DNA of 64,000 nt from Micromonospora sp. WMMD1102 (GCF_029626265.1 NZ_JARUBN010000002.1:1-64000), one strand, 5' to 3'; numbered from the stretch's first letter, positions 33,561 through 41,719 are shown. Notes: a model not told the origin generated them from the letters alone. Program-made: numbers and translations.

Positions 33561-33718
33561 ACCGTCCCCCTTGCCCTGCCTGCCGTGCCCCGGTCCACAC
33601 CGCCCGCACCGTCCCCGGCGGTGTCAGCACCGTCTACCCGTGCGCGTGCTGGCTGGTGCCGGCTGACGGGGATGCGGTGGCGAGGGAACTGGAATGCCGT
33701 CGGGTGGTACGGCAGTGA
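33557..33718 (+). CDS. Small zinc-ribbon-like phage protein
   Basis: 53 residues, GTG start overlapping the previous stop. PPCPACRAPVHT and a later YPCAC give a short zinc ribbon. No function known. Coupled to both neighbours. Confidence 0.45.
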   Translation: MNRPPCPACRAPVHTARTVPGGVSTVYPCACWLVPADGDAVARELECRRVVRQ

Positions 33719-34161
33719 CCAACCCACTCATCACCGAGCCGGACGCCAACGAGGTCCACGGCCCCCACGGGTCCAAGTTCCGCCGGCAAGCCGACGGCCT
33801 CTGGTACCGGCTCAACCGCGCCTACTGGCCGACCGGGCGCCCGAAAACCTGGGCTGAACTGGTCGCCGAGGACGGGCCGCTCACCCTGCCGCCCGGACCA
33901 CCGCCGGAAGGCTCCGAGCTTCGCCCCAAGGTGCTGGCCGCGATGCTCGCCATCGCCGACGGGCTGATCGTCCGACGCGGCCGGTCAGCGATCAACATCC
34001 AGACCGGCGAGCGGTGTACCGATGCCGTCAACCGCGCCGTCGGCGGCGGAGCCGCCTACCTGGGCGTCCCCGACGCTGACGGGGTCCGGCGGTACGCCCT
34101 GAACCCCGGAGCCCAGGACTTCGTCACCCGGTACCGAGCCCGTTTCAGGGATACGCCATGA
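33715..34161 (+). CDS. Hypothetical phage protein
   Basis: 148 residues from the GTG at 33715 (an ATG at 33694 is also in frame). Contains GSKFRRQADGLWYRLNRAYW and a helical middle (PKVLAAMLAIADGLIVRRG). No family recognised. Confidence 0.55.
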   Translation: MTNPLITEPDANEVHGPHGSKFRRQADGLWYRLNRAYWPTGRPKTWAELVAEDGPLTLPPGPPPEGSELRPKVLAAMLAIADGLIVRRGRSAINIQTGERCTDAVNRAVGGGAAYLGVPDADGVRRYALNPGAQDFVTRYRARFRDTP

Positions 34162-34340
34162 CCGCCGTCGAGCCGGTCGGGAAGCCGTGCATCTGGGGTG
34201 GCGCCGACCCGTGCGGGGAGCCGGGTCGGCTGCATTTGGGCGGCTGGTATTGCGGCGATCATGACCCGAGGGCGTTGCGGGGGCGGCAGCAGGGGGCGGT
34301 ACGGCGGCTGGTCCGGCCCGTCGAAAGGCAGGCAGCGTGA
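34158..34340 (+). CDS. Small Cys/His phage protein
   Basis: 60 residues, ATGA start. PCIWGGADPCGEPGRLHLGG followed by WYCGDHDP gives a C-C-H-C-H set, likely one zinc site. Basic C-terminus. It ends two bases before the convergent minus-strand HTH gene. Confidence 0.5.
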   Translation: MTAVEPVGKPCIWGGADPCGEPGRLHLGGWYCGDHDPRALRGRQQGAVRRLVRPVERQAA

Positions 34341-34342
34341 GG

Positions 34343-34687
34343 TCAGCTAGCTTCCGGCGCCCAACCGTCTCGCTCGTTCGCCGCCTTCACCAGGTCGCTG
34401 ACGTACTCGCGGCTGTAGCCCGTGCGTCGAGCAGCTTCCGCCTTGCTCATGCCTGCGCGACATGCGGCCACGATCTTGTTCCAGAGGTCTTCGCGTTGCC
34501 GGTCGAGCAGTGCCTCCGTGCGCTGGAACGCGCGGGCAGCTTCGTCCAGCGCGGTTGCTTCCGCGCCGGTCTGCATCGCTCTACGCGCTCCCCTGGGCAC
34601 AGACGGCATTGTCACACAGGTGAGATCGCGAAACCAAGTCGCGGTGTCGGTTCGCGTTGGGAGTGTCAGTTGATTCTGTGAAGTCAC
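34343..34687 (-). CDS. HTH protein on the minus strand
   Basis: 114 residues as read from the ATG at 34687; an ATG at residue 27 is an alternative start. A long helix leads to a helix-turn-helix near residues 70-100 (VAACRAGMSKAEAARRTGYS, then REYVSDLVKAANE). The type is the same as the protein at 26050. It faces the replication initiator across 128 bases and may repress it. Confidence 0.6.
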   Translation of the reverse strand: MTSQNQLTLPTRTDTATWFRDLTCVTMPSVPRGARRAMQTGAEATALDEAARAFQRTEALLDRQREDLWNKIVAACRAGMSKAEAARRTGYSREYVSDLVKAANERDGWAPEAS

Positions 34688-34754
34688 TCCGCAATACTAG
34701 ACCACGGACGAAGATCGTAGGGAGAGTACGTGCCAGACGTGTGGGGAGTCATGC

Positions 34755-34783
34755 AGATTGCCAGGTGTAGCGCCGAGCAATCT
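34755..34783. promoter_or_regulatory. Inverted repeat upstream of the replication initiator
   Basis: AGATTGC (34755-34761) and GCAATCT (34777-34783) form a perfect 7-bp inverted repeat with a 15-base spacer. It lies 33 bases before the initiator start in the divergent gap, where an operator for the minus-strand HTH protein would be expected. Confidence 0.4.
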
Positions 34784-34815
34784 GGTGGCGCGCTCCCCGT
34801 GGTAGCGGGTGCCCA

Positions 34816-36090
34816 GTGGGCATAGACCTGATCACGGAAGTTCTCTTCCACGCGCCCGAGGACCTGACGCCGGCCGAACGCGTGGTCCTTCTGGTTATCG
34901 CCGAGGAGGCGAACGACGGCACCCGTCGCGGCTGGCCGGGACGAGACGCACTCATGCACCGCAGCGGGCTCGGCAAGACCGGCCTGGCACGCGTCTTCGC
35001 GCGTCTCGCCGAGCGCGACCTTGAGGTGCGGCTGGCGATCGGTACGGACAGCAAGGGCCAGCCGGTGTACGCGTTCCGGGGGCAGCAGACTCAGTACCAG
35101 TTGCCGAAGCTGTGTCCGCTGCCGAAGCACGACCGTCAGGGATGCCGAAAGGGTGGCCTGACGGCTACCCATTCCCAGGTAGAGACTGTGCCCGAGCCGG
35201 TTCAACCGCCCGTGGCCGCACCCGAACCCGAAAGGGTGGCCCCTGGGCTACCCATAGAGGCAGAAAGGGTAGCCGCCAAGCCACCCTTTCCGGAGCAATG
35301 GGTGGCCCCCGAGCCACCCATTAACCCGGAAAGGGTGGCCGGAGTGAAAGAAAGGGTGGCCCCCAGGCCACCCCTTCCCCTCATATCCCCTCAAGAATCA
35401 TCCCCTCAGTCCCGCGCGACCGTGAAGCCGAAGTGGCTCACCGACGACACCCAGGCCCCGGCAAAGACGGTGCCGATCAACGCACCCCACGCCAGCCAGT
35501 CGGCGCTGTTCTCCGCCGCCGCCCTCAAGCTCACCGAACGTGAACAGATCATCTTTGACTGGCTCCGCTGGAACGACTACCCCGACGCCATCGAAGCCGA
35601 CGCCAAAGCCATCGACAAGATCCTCCGACTGGAGTTCGCCGGCAAGGGGGTCGGCTACCTCCGGGGCATCGCCAAGCCAGACGGCTCCGGCTTCGGCGCC
35701 TGGTACCAGCGAATCCGCCGCGAACGCGCCGAGAAGGTCGACCAGCAGATCAAAGAACTGGAGCGCACAGAGCCGACCTGTGAGCACGGCTCTCTCGCCG
35801 GGCGCGCTCTGCACCCCACCTACGGCACCCCGCTCTGCGCCCAATGCCGGGCAGGTGTCCCCGCCACACCCGACGAACCCACCACCCCCGCACCCGTCAC
35901 CGCAGCCCTCGACGCTTTCCGGAGCGCACACAGCGGCCACCTCGCCACCTACGAACTGATCCTCATCACCCAGCAGATCACCGCCCTACACGCGGCAGGC
36001 GCCACCGAACAGCAACTCGTGACCGTCGCGGTCACCGCAGCCAAAGCAGGCGTCGGCATTCTGGCCGCCGCAGCACGGAAGGACTCCTAG
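34816..36090 (+). CDS. Phage replication initiator (lambda O / DnaD-like role)
   Basis: 424 residues, GTG start. The N-terminal ~100 residues form a winged-helix domain (LTPAERVVLLVIAEEANDG, then LMHRSGLGKTGLARVFARL) as in phage O-type initiators. Residues about 110-190 are a Pro-rich linker with an 11-residue repeat (ERVAP-x-PP type). The C-terminal domain contains IIFDWLRWNDYPDAIEADAK and a Cys/His set (CEHGSLAG, CAQC). The linker DNA is an array of palindromes, and dnaB follows directly, which together fit an initiator that binds within its own gene. Confidence 0.72.
   Translation: MGIDLITEVLFHAPEDLTPAERVVLLVIAEEANDGTRRGWPGRDALMHRSGLGKTGLARVFARLAERDLEVRLAIGTDSKGQPVYAFRGQQTQYQLPKLCPLPKHDRQGCRKGGLTATHSQVETVPEPVQPPVAAPEPERVAPGLPIEAERVAAKPPFPEQWVAPEPPINPERVAGVKERVAPRPPLPLISPQESSPQSRATVKPKWLTDDTQAPAKTVPINAPHASQSALFSAAALKLTEREQIIFDWLRWNDYPDAIEADAKAIDKILRLEFAGKGVGYLRGIAKPDGSGFGAWYQRIRRERAEKVDQQIKELERTEPTCEHGSLAGRALHPTYGTPLCAQCRAGVPATPDEPTTPAPVTAALDAFRSAHSGHLATYELILITQQITALHAAGATEQQLVTVAVTAAKAGVGILAAAARKDS
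35148..35376 (+). repeat. Palindromic iteron array, candidate phage origin
   Basis: Five 26-bp palindromes of the form AAAGGGTGGC-N6-GCCACCCTTT and one half-site. Units start at 35148, 35231, 35264, 35297, 35330 (left arm only) and 35351. The unit at 35297-35322 has perfect 10-bp arms; the others have one or more mismatches. Four units are spaced by exactly 33 bases, about three helical turns, and the last by 21. The array lies inside the initiator gene, as in lambda O. Origin function is inferred. Confidence 0.75.
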
Positions 36091-37448
36091 TGCACGAAAC
36101 CACCTTCGAAGGGCAGCGCCAGCAGCGTGGAGACCGCGCCCCCTCCTACGATCTGAACGCCGAACAGGTCGTCATCGGGATCATGCTGTCCGACCCGAAC
36201 GCACCCCGCGCCGTGGAGTCGCTGCTCACCGACGAAGACTTCTACAGCCCGAAGCACGCCGACCTGTTCCGCACGATCATGCGGGCGGAATCTGACGGCA
36301 CCCCCACCGAACCAATCGCCATCTCGGCGGTTCTCGCCGACCGAGGCGACCTGGAACGGCTCGGCGGCCCCCTCTACCTCAACGAGTGCGTAACGAAAGT
36401 TCCACTCGCCGCTCAACTCGGCTGGTACGCCAACCGCATCACCGAGTGCGCGCAGCGGCGCGCGTACGAGCAGACCGGTGTGCAACTCGTCAACGCCGCC
36501 ACCTCCCCCAACCGAGACGTGGACGACCTGGCGTCGCTCGCTCATTCGCTGTTGGAGAAGGCGCAGCCCCGTAGCCGCCAGTTGAAGATGACCGACTTGG
36601 GTTCGCTGATTAACCCCGGTCTGGATGAGATCGAAGCGCGAGGGAAGCGCCCGCCGGGTATCAGCACCGGCTACCACGACGTGGACAAAATGTTGGGTGG
36701 GTTGCGTCCGAAGCAGCTCACCACTGTGGCGGGCGCGACAAGTATGGGCAAGAGTGTTGCCCTGATCGACATGGCCCGCCATATTGCGATCAAGCTGCGC
36801 TTGAACGCCGCCTACTTCACCTTTGAAATGTCGAATGGTGACGTATTCGACCGGGTGTTGTCCGCCGAGTCGGCGGTTCCGTTCCGGCTGATCCGCGACG
36901 GCATGCTGGACGAACAGGACTGGCAGCGGGTCACCAACAGAATCGGGCCGATGTCGAATGCGCCCCTGTTCTTGACGGACAAGGCACCGATGACGGTGGC
37001 GAACATTAAGGACCACTGCAAGCGGCAACAGGACGGCCCCGGCCTCGATGTCGTGTTCGTGGACCACATGCACTTGGTGTCGCCGTCCAACCCGAGGATC
37101 GTGGACCGCACCGCGATCATGGCTGATGTCAGTCCGGCGTTGAAGATGCTCGCCATGGAGTTGGATGTCCCGGTGGTGGCCGCCGCGCAGCTCAACCGTG
37201 GACCGTCGGCCCGCCAGGACAAGTTGCCTGAGTTGACCGACCTCAAAGGTTCGTCGTCGATCGAGCAGGACTCTGATGTCGTGATTCTGCTGCACCGACC
37301 CGACTACTACGACCACAACTCGCCCCGCCGTGGCGAAGTGGACTTCATATTCGGCAAGAACCGGAACGGGGAGAAGGGCGTGGTCACGCTGGCCGCACAA
37401 CTGCACCTGTCCCGATTCGTTGACTTGGCCCTACCTGAGGGGAGCTAA
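36090..37448 (+). CDS. dnaB: Replicative DNA helicase DnaB
   Basis: 452 residues, GTG overlapping the initiator stop by one base. The N-terminal helical domain (NAEQVVIGIMLSDPNAPRAV) is followed by the RecA-like motor: Walker A GATSMGKS near residue 215, Walker B region LDVVFVDHMHLV, LKGSSSIEQDSDVVILLHRP and the R-finger region FGKNRNGEKGV. It unwinds DNA at the phage fork after loading by the initiator. Confidence 0.95.
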   Translation: MHETTFEGQRQQRGDRAPSYDLNAEQVVIGIMLSDPNAPRAVESLLTDEDFYSPKHADLFRTIMRAESDGTPTEPIAISAVLADRGDLERLGGPLYLNECVTKVPLAAQLGWYANRITECAQRRAYEQTGVQLVNAATSPNRDVDDLASLAHSLLEKAQPRSRQLKMTDLGSLINPGLDEIEARGKRPPGISTGYHDVDKMLGGLRPKQLTTVAGATSMGKSVALIDMARHIAIKLRLNAAYFTFEMSNGDVFDRVLSAESAVPFRLIRDGMLDEQDWQRVTNRIGPMSNAPLFLTDKAPMTVANIKDHCKRQQDGPGLDVVFVDHMHLVSPSNPRIVDRTAIMADVSPALKMLAMELDVPVVAAAQLNRGPSARQDKLPELTDLKGSSSIEQDSDVVILLHRPDYYDHNSPRRGEVDFIFGKNRNGEKGVVTLAAQLHLSRFVDLALPEGS

Positions 37449-37450
37449 CC

Positions 37451-37804
37451 GTGACCATCTGGCAAGAACTCGTTGACTGCGAGCCGCGCCTACAGCACCT
37501 CTGTGACGCCGCCGTGGATGTGGCCCGCACCGGAGAACGTCCCGACGTTGTCTACACCGCCGTCAAGCCGTTCGTGGACTTCCTTGTGGGGGTTCGGCGC
37601 GGCAACAACCGGGTCATGGCCGACAGCAACCGTCGCTGGCGGGAGTTCGACGACCGGTTTAAGCCGGTACTGCGAATCAACCCGAAGGAGATCTTCGACT
37701 ACCAGGTGGCGGTGCTGGAGAAGCAGTCGAACCGCGACCTCGCGGTGTCCCACATCTACAACGAACTGTGCGCCGTGCACGACCAGAGGCAGGTGGCGGC
37801 ATGA
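37451..37804 (+). CDS. Hypothetical phage protein
   Basis: 117 residues, GTG start two bases after dnaB. Helical and charged (VYTAVKPFVDFLVGVRRGN, then RWREFDDRFKPVLRI). No family recognised. The position suggests a replication accessory, but nothing in the sequence proves it. Confidence 0.55.
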   Translation: MTIWQELVDCEPRLQHLCDAAVDVARTGERPDVVYTAVKPFVDFLVGVRRGNNRVMADSNRRWREFDDRFKPVLRINPKEIFDYQVAVLEKQSNRDLAVSHIYNELCAVHDQRQVAA

Positions 37805-38196
37805 CCGAGCAGTTCCGGGTGGCGAAGGGCATCGACACCAACTACCGCCGGCTGGCCCCAACCTCGTGGCACGGTTGGCGTCTCGACCCGCAGGTGCTTG
37901 CCCTGATCTACGACGGGCCGGAATGCCCAGCCGGCTACCAGATCGACTTGGACCGCCTGGCGACCCCGGCCGACATGGTGTTCTGGGTGCTGCACGTGCA
38001 TGACAAGCCGTGGGCGGACACCGTCACCGTTGGGCTCGTTGAGGCGATCAGCACACTCCTCGCGCCGCACCAGGACTTGTTCCGGTTGTGCAACGGCGGC
38101 CAGGTGCAGCAGTTGCCGGGGTTGACGCCGGAGTCGGTTCGGGCGCGGGTCGCTCGGTACGTGGAGACCGGCGACACGGATGGGGTACTGGCGTGA
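37801..38196 (+). CDS. Hypothetical phage protein
   Basis: 131 residues from the ATG at 37801. Contains NYRRLAPTSWHGWRLDPQVL and VFWVLHVHDKPWADTVTVGL. No family recognised. Coupled to its neighbours by 4-base overlaps. Confidence 0.55.
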   Translation: MTEQFRVAKGIDTNYRRLAPTSWHGWRLDPQVLALIYDGPECPAGYQIDLDRLATPADMVFWVLHVHDKPWADTVTVGLVEAISTLLAPHQDLFRLCNGGQVQQLPGLTPESVRARVARYVETGDTDGVLA

Positions 38197-38429
38197 GCAG
38201 CCAGGAGACCGTGTCGAGCGTGGCCAAGCCGCCCCGTGGTGGCCATCTGCCGCCGCCTGCTCGCCCTGCCGGTGTCCCGGCAGTCCCGGTCGGCCCCGCC
38301 CCCGCCCCGGCCGATGTGGAGCTGCTGGCGTTGGGTGCGGTGGTATCCGCGCTTGATGGGATGACACGGGATGAGCAGCGTCGGGCGTTGGCGTTCCTCA
38401 CCGACCGGTACGGCGAGGATCGGTCGTGA
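38193..38429 (+). CDS. Small hypothetical phage protein
   Basis: 78 residues from the GTG at 38193. A Pro-rich N-terminal half (RGGHLPPPARPAG) precedes a helical half (LALGAVVSALDGMTRDEQRR). No family recognised. Confidence 0.5.
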   Translation: MSSQETVSSVAKPPRGGHLPPPARPAGVPAVPVGPAPAPADVELLALGAVVSALDGMTRDEQRRALAFLTDRYGEDRS

Positions 38430-39280
38430 TCACGCCGTACTGGTCGGACGACATGGTGACTCTCTACCACGGTGACTGCCGGGATATCTTGCCTCAACTC
38501 GACCTACGAGCGGACTGCGCTGTCGCCGACCCACCGTACGAGGAGACGTTGCTAGGCTGGGACCGTTGGCCGACCGGATGGCTCGAAGCGGTCGCGGCCG
38601 TCACGGATTCGATGTGGTGTTTCCTGCCGCTGCGTCAGTTCGCCGAGCCGCCGTACCGGGGACAGGAGTTTCGGGCAGCCGGCTGGAAGCTGTCACACGA
38701 CGTCGAGCCCGACTGGAATAGCCAACACGACCATGTGACATGGGAGAAGCACAACGGGTCTGGGTTCGTCAAAGATCGGTTCCGGCGCGTGCACGAACCC
38801 GCCAGCCACTGGTATCGGGGTAAGTGGTCTGCCGTGCATCACGAGGTGCCGCGCGTGCCGGCCGTACACAGGCGCGGTGGACAGAACTTCGTCCGGCAGC
38901 AACCGGCACACACCGGCGCGGTCGCCGGTCGCGGGTACGCCGACGACGGACTCCGCTTGATGCGCTCGGTGCTGCACGTCCGCAATGTCAACGGTCGCGC
39001 CATTCATCCGACCGAGAAGCCGGTGCCGCTTCTTGAACCGCTGATTCGGTACGGCTGCCCGCCCGGCGGCCTCGTGGTCGATCCGTGCGCTGGTTCGTGT
39101 TCGACGGGTGTTGCTGCCCGGCTCGCGGGTTGTCGGTCAATCCTGATCGAGGGCGACGAGGCGATGTGCGAGAAGGCCGTGACGCATCGACTGTCTCGCG
39201 TTGATGCGGGCGTTCCTGACAACGTCCTTGGTGGTCAGGGTGACGTGCCGGATCTGTTCTCTCTGGGCGGTGCGGCATGA
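38426..39280 (+). CDS. Beta-class DNA methyltransferase (N4-C or N6-A)
   Basis: 284 residues, GTG start. The catalytic box ADPPYEETLLGW comes first (near residues 35-46), and PTEKPVPLLEPLI plus the SAM-binding VVDPCAGSCSTGVAARL come late (near residues 195-235). This order is the beta class. The middle (VTWEKHNGSGFV, RVHEPASHWYRGKW) holds target contacts. It is a solitary phage methyltransferase and the second in the element. Confidence 0.85.
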   Translation: MITPYWSDDMVTLYHGDCRDILPQLDLRADCAVADPPYEETLLGWDRWPTGWLEAVAAVTDSMWCFLPLRQFAEPPYRGQEFRAAGWKLSHDVEPDWNSQHDHVTWEKHNGSGFVKDRFRRVHEPASHWYRGKWSAVHHEVPRVPAVHRRGGQNFVRQQPAHTGAVAGRGYADDGLRLMRSVLHVRNVNGRAIHPTEKPVPLLEPLIRYGCPPGGLVVDPCAGSCSTGVAARLAGCRSILIEGDEAMCEKAVTHRLSRVDAGVPDNVLGGQGDVPDLFSLGGAA

Positions 39281-39474
39281 CCGGTGTGTGTGCCAACAAG
39301 GGCTGCTCTCGTCCGGGTGTGGTTACGGTGTCGAGGTCGTCGGTCCGGGTCTCGTTCCGGATCGACCACGCCCAGCTCCCGGCCTGGGCTGACACGTTGC
39401 GTTGCTGGACGTGCGCGGGCGCAGAACTCGACGCGCTGATCGCCTCCGCTACCCCGGTCGAGGTGAAACCGTGA
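39277..39474 (+). CDS. Small zinc-binding phage protein
   Basis: 65 residues, ATGA start. CANKGCSRPG and CWTCAGAEL form a two-pair Cys site. No named family. Confidence 0.5.
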   Translation: MTGVCANKGCSRPGVVTVSRSSVRVSFRIDHAQLPAWADTLRCWTCAGAELDALIASATPVEVKP

Positions 39475-39860
39475 CCGTCACGATCTTCGCAGAGCTTGCC
39501 TGCATCCGCTGCGACGTCCTGTACGAACCCAAAGACGTGTTTGAGAGCCGGACAGCGATCCGGGCCGCCGCCTCGACCGACGGCTGGCTGACCAGATCCG
39601 ATGGCCAAGACCAGTGTCCGGGCTGCCGTCCGCCGGCCGGTCGGAAGCGTCCGTTGCGGTGCGCGGAGCGGCAACAGGACGAGATCGTCGACCGGTACAC
39701 GAAGCAGCGGCAGTCGGCGCCGCAGATCGGCCGGGAGTTGGGGATTTCGACGTCGGCCGTGTACACGGCCCTGACCCGTGCCGGTGTGCAGCGGGCGCCG
39801 AAGGGCTGGCCGAAAGGGCAACCGCGCGGCGCCCGGATCGGCGGCACCCATGTCCGTTGA
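39471..39860 (+). CDS. Zinc-ribbon and HTH phage protein
   Basis: 129 residues from the GTG at 39471. The N-terminal part has CIRCDVLYEP and CPGCRPPAG, a split zinc ribbon. The C-terminal part is a helix-turn-helix (SAPQIGRELGISTSAVYTAL) with a basic end. Probably a small DNA-binding regulator. Confidence 0.6.
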   Translation: MTVTIFAELACIRCDVLYEPKDVFESRTAIRAAASTDGWLTRSDGQDQCPGCRPPAGRKRPLRCAERQQDEIVDRYTKQRQSAPQIGRELGISTSAVYTALTRAGVQRAPKGWPKGQPRGARIGGTHVR

Positions 39861-40293
39861 CGGCCGCCGCATCGCCCGCCGGGTGTCCGCCTGCATGCGG
39901 ATACAGGTCCGGGTCGCCGATCTTGACCCCGCACCGCACGCAACCGCCGTCCTCATCTACGACCCCGCCGACCCACTGATGGTGCGCCTAGTCCTCGACG
40001 AGCAGGAGGCGAACCCGTGGCACATCGGCCGCGACCTCCTCGCGGACGGCTTAGCCACCCATGCGGGGTTCGGTGATGTGCGGGTGTGGCCGCTGTCGAC
40101 ACCCGATGGTGACGTGCTGTACGTGGTGCTGGCGACGCCGGAAGACCCGGACTACTGGGCGCTGCTGGAGTTCCCGGCACCGGAGGTACGCCGCTTTCTG
40201 AACCGCGCCTACCGGCAGGTGCCACGCGGCACCGAAGCCAACCTGATTGACCTTGACTGGTTGGTAGCGCGGCTACTGACCGAAACCCCCTGA
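39850..40293 (+). CDS. SsgA-like sporulation/cell division protein
   Basis: 147 residues from the ATG at 39850. The SsgA-family core can be followed: ADPLMVRLVLDEQEANPWHI, GRDLLADGL, GFGDVRVWPLSTPDGDVLYV, LLEFPAPEVRRFLNRAYRQV and the terminal PRGTEANLIDLDWLVARLL. SsgA-like proteins are confined to morphologically complex actinomycetes, where they place septa and the divisome. A phage copy suggests control of host septation or sporulation. Confidence 0.85.
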   Translation: MSVDGRRIARRVSACMRIQVRVADLDPAPHATAVLIYDPADPLMVRLVLDEQEANPWHIGRDLLADGLATHAGFGDVRVWPLSTPDGDVLYVVLATPEDPDYWALLEFPAPEVRRFLNRAYRQVPRGTEANLIDLDWLVARLLTETP

Positions 40294-40303
40294 GGAGGAA
40301 CCC

Positions 40304-40870
40304 ATGACCCAGACCACAACTACCCCACTGACGATGCGCCGTAATGGGCTCGCCATCGAGGCTGAAGACGCGTACCGCGACCACCAAGACAAGCCGACGA
40401 CGCAGACCGCCAACCGGCTGGTCGACCTGATCCCGTTCCTCGTCGCCGAGCTGGACGAGGCAGCCGAATGGGCCGCGATCGGCGGCCGGCACCGCGAGGC
40501 CCTCGCCCGACGGATCCGGGAGATCCGGGCCGAGCAGGACCGGTCGACGGTCATCGACGCCGCCCACCTTGCCCGGCAACGCGACTTCTCGGAGCGGACC
40601 TTCGGACCCGGCGCCCGCACGAAGGGCGTAGTCGACCACATCCGCAAGGAACTGGCCGAGATCGAGGCTGATCCGTCCGACCTCGGCGAGTGGGTCGACG
40701 TGGTCATCCTCGCCCTCGACGGGGCTTGGCGGGCAGGCCACGAACCGCAGCAGATCATTGACGCGGTCGTGGCGAAGCAGATCCGGAACGAGGCCCGGGT
40801 GTGGCCGGACTGGCGTACCGCCGACCCGAACCGGGCCATCGAACACGACCGATCCGCTGAGGTCGCGTGA
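40304..40870 (+). CDS. DUF550/MazZ-like nucleotide pyrophosphohydrolase
   Basis: 188 residues, GAGGAGG upstream of the ATG. The C-terminal ~90 residues (FSERTFGPGARTKGVVDHIR, KELAEIEADPSDLGEWVDVV) match the DUF550 (MazZ-like) family, with the paired Glu residues of a MazG-type helical metal site. Family members cleave dATP or dGTP to monophosphates. No purZ-like gene is visible here, so a role in 2-aminoadenine DNA is not supported; nucleotide-pool control is the safer reading. Confidence 0.75.
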   Translation: MTQTTTTPLTMRRNGLAIEAEDAYRDHQDKPTTQTANRLVDLIPFLVAELDEAAEWAAIGGRHREALARRIREIRAEQDRSTVIDAAHLARQRDFSERTFGPGARTKGVVDHIRKELAEIEADPSDLGEWVDVVILALDGAWRAGHEPQQIIDAVVAKQIRNEARVWPDWRTADPNRAIEHDRSAEVA

Positions 40871-41229
40871 TGGGCGACGTCACAACGACCGACCTCCGGA
40901 TCGAGTCCAAGGCCACCGAGTACACCGTGACCGCCGCCGGGCTGCCGGAGGACGACCTCGACGCCGCCGCGTTCACCATTACCGTCGCGTACCGGGGTCA
41001 CGGGCTGTGGGCGGTGCTACGGCGCCGCTGGTGTCTCGGCGCCGACGGTGAGTGGGAGTTCGAGCCGATCCCGTCGGAGCGGACTGCCGCGTGGCTGGCG
41101 GCCCACCGGTTCGACCTCGACACGGCACTCCGCCTGGCCGCCGCCGAGGTGCCGCATCTGCGGACGAACGGGCGGACCGTTCACGACGCCATCGCCGACG
41201 CCGCTCGCCGCCAGCAGGCAGGTTGCTGA
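40870..41229 (+). CDS. Hypothetical phage protein
   Basis: 119 residues from the ATG at 40870 (GTG at 40867 also possible). A beta-rich half (FTITVAYRGHGLWAVLRRRW, LGADGEWEFEPIP) precedes a helical half (RFDLDTALRLAAAEVPHL). No family recognised. Confidence 0.55.
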   Translation: MGDVTTTDLRIESKATEYTVTAAGLPEDDLDAAAFTITVAYRGHGLWAVLRRRWCLGADGEWEFEPIPSERTAAWLAAHRFDLDTALRLAAAEVPHLRTNGRTVHDAIADAARRQQAGC

Positions 41230-41232
41230 CCG

Positions 41233-41397
41233 GTGATCGACGCCCGCCCGTTGGGGTTGATCCGCCGCTATCCGGTGGCAGGCCGGGACCGGGGCAGGAT
41301 GAAACCGCAGCCGTGTGCCTGCCCCGGCCCGTACCCGCATGCCTTCTGCTGGCGGGTCGACTGCTGCTGCCCGAACCACGGCATCGGGGCACGGTGA
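41233..41397 (+). CDS. Small Cys-rich phage protein
   Basis: 54 residues, GTG start three bases after the previous stop. The last half has seven Cys/His residues in a compact stretch (CACPGPYPHAFC then DCCCPNHG), a likely metal cluster. No family recognised. The following gene begins five bases after its stop. Confidence 0.45.
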   Translation: MIDARPLGLIRRYPVAGRDRGRMKPQPCACPGPYPHAFCWRVDCCCPNHGIGAR

Positions 41398-41401
41398 CCT
41401 G

Positions 41402-41641
41402 ATGTCCGCCGACGCCCTGATTCCCGGCCCTCGACGTCTGGCCCGCTGCGACGACTGCGGCAGGCCGATTCCGAAGGGGCCGGTGATCGACGGCATGGGC
41501 ACGTCGTGTGCCCGAGAGCATGGGCTGTTGCCGCCGCGTAGGCCGAGGCCGTCGAAGCCGGTCAGGGAGCCGGCGGACGACGGGCCGAACCTGCTCGACT
41601 TGCTCAACAATGCGGAGTCAAATGAATGCGCCGAGCAATAG
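41402..41641 (+). CDS. DUF6011-like zinc-ribbon protein
   Basis: 79 residues from the ATG at 41402. LARCDDCGRPIPKGPVIDGM followed by TSCAREHG resembles the DUF6011 zinc ribbon common in actinobacteria and their phages. An acidic C-terminus follows. Function unknown. Confidence 0.6.
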   Translation: MSADALIPGPRRLARCDDCGRPIPKGPVIDGMGTSCAREHGLLPPRRPRPSKPVREPADDGPNLLDLLNNAESNECAEQ

Positions 41642-41719
41642 TGAATCGATGGCTATCGCGTGAGTCTCGGCGCATTCTTTAAAGTGGATTTGCCACACGA
41701 AACACAATAGAATGGGTGC

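Noticed and set aside
35148..35376. CRISPR-like array
   Set aside because: The units are palindromes within a coding gene, without unique spacers of constant length and without cas genes.
40304..40870. Evidence for a 2-aminoadenine (Z) genome
   Set aside because: Only a DUF550-like gene is present; no purZ or datZ homologue is visible in the window.
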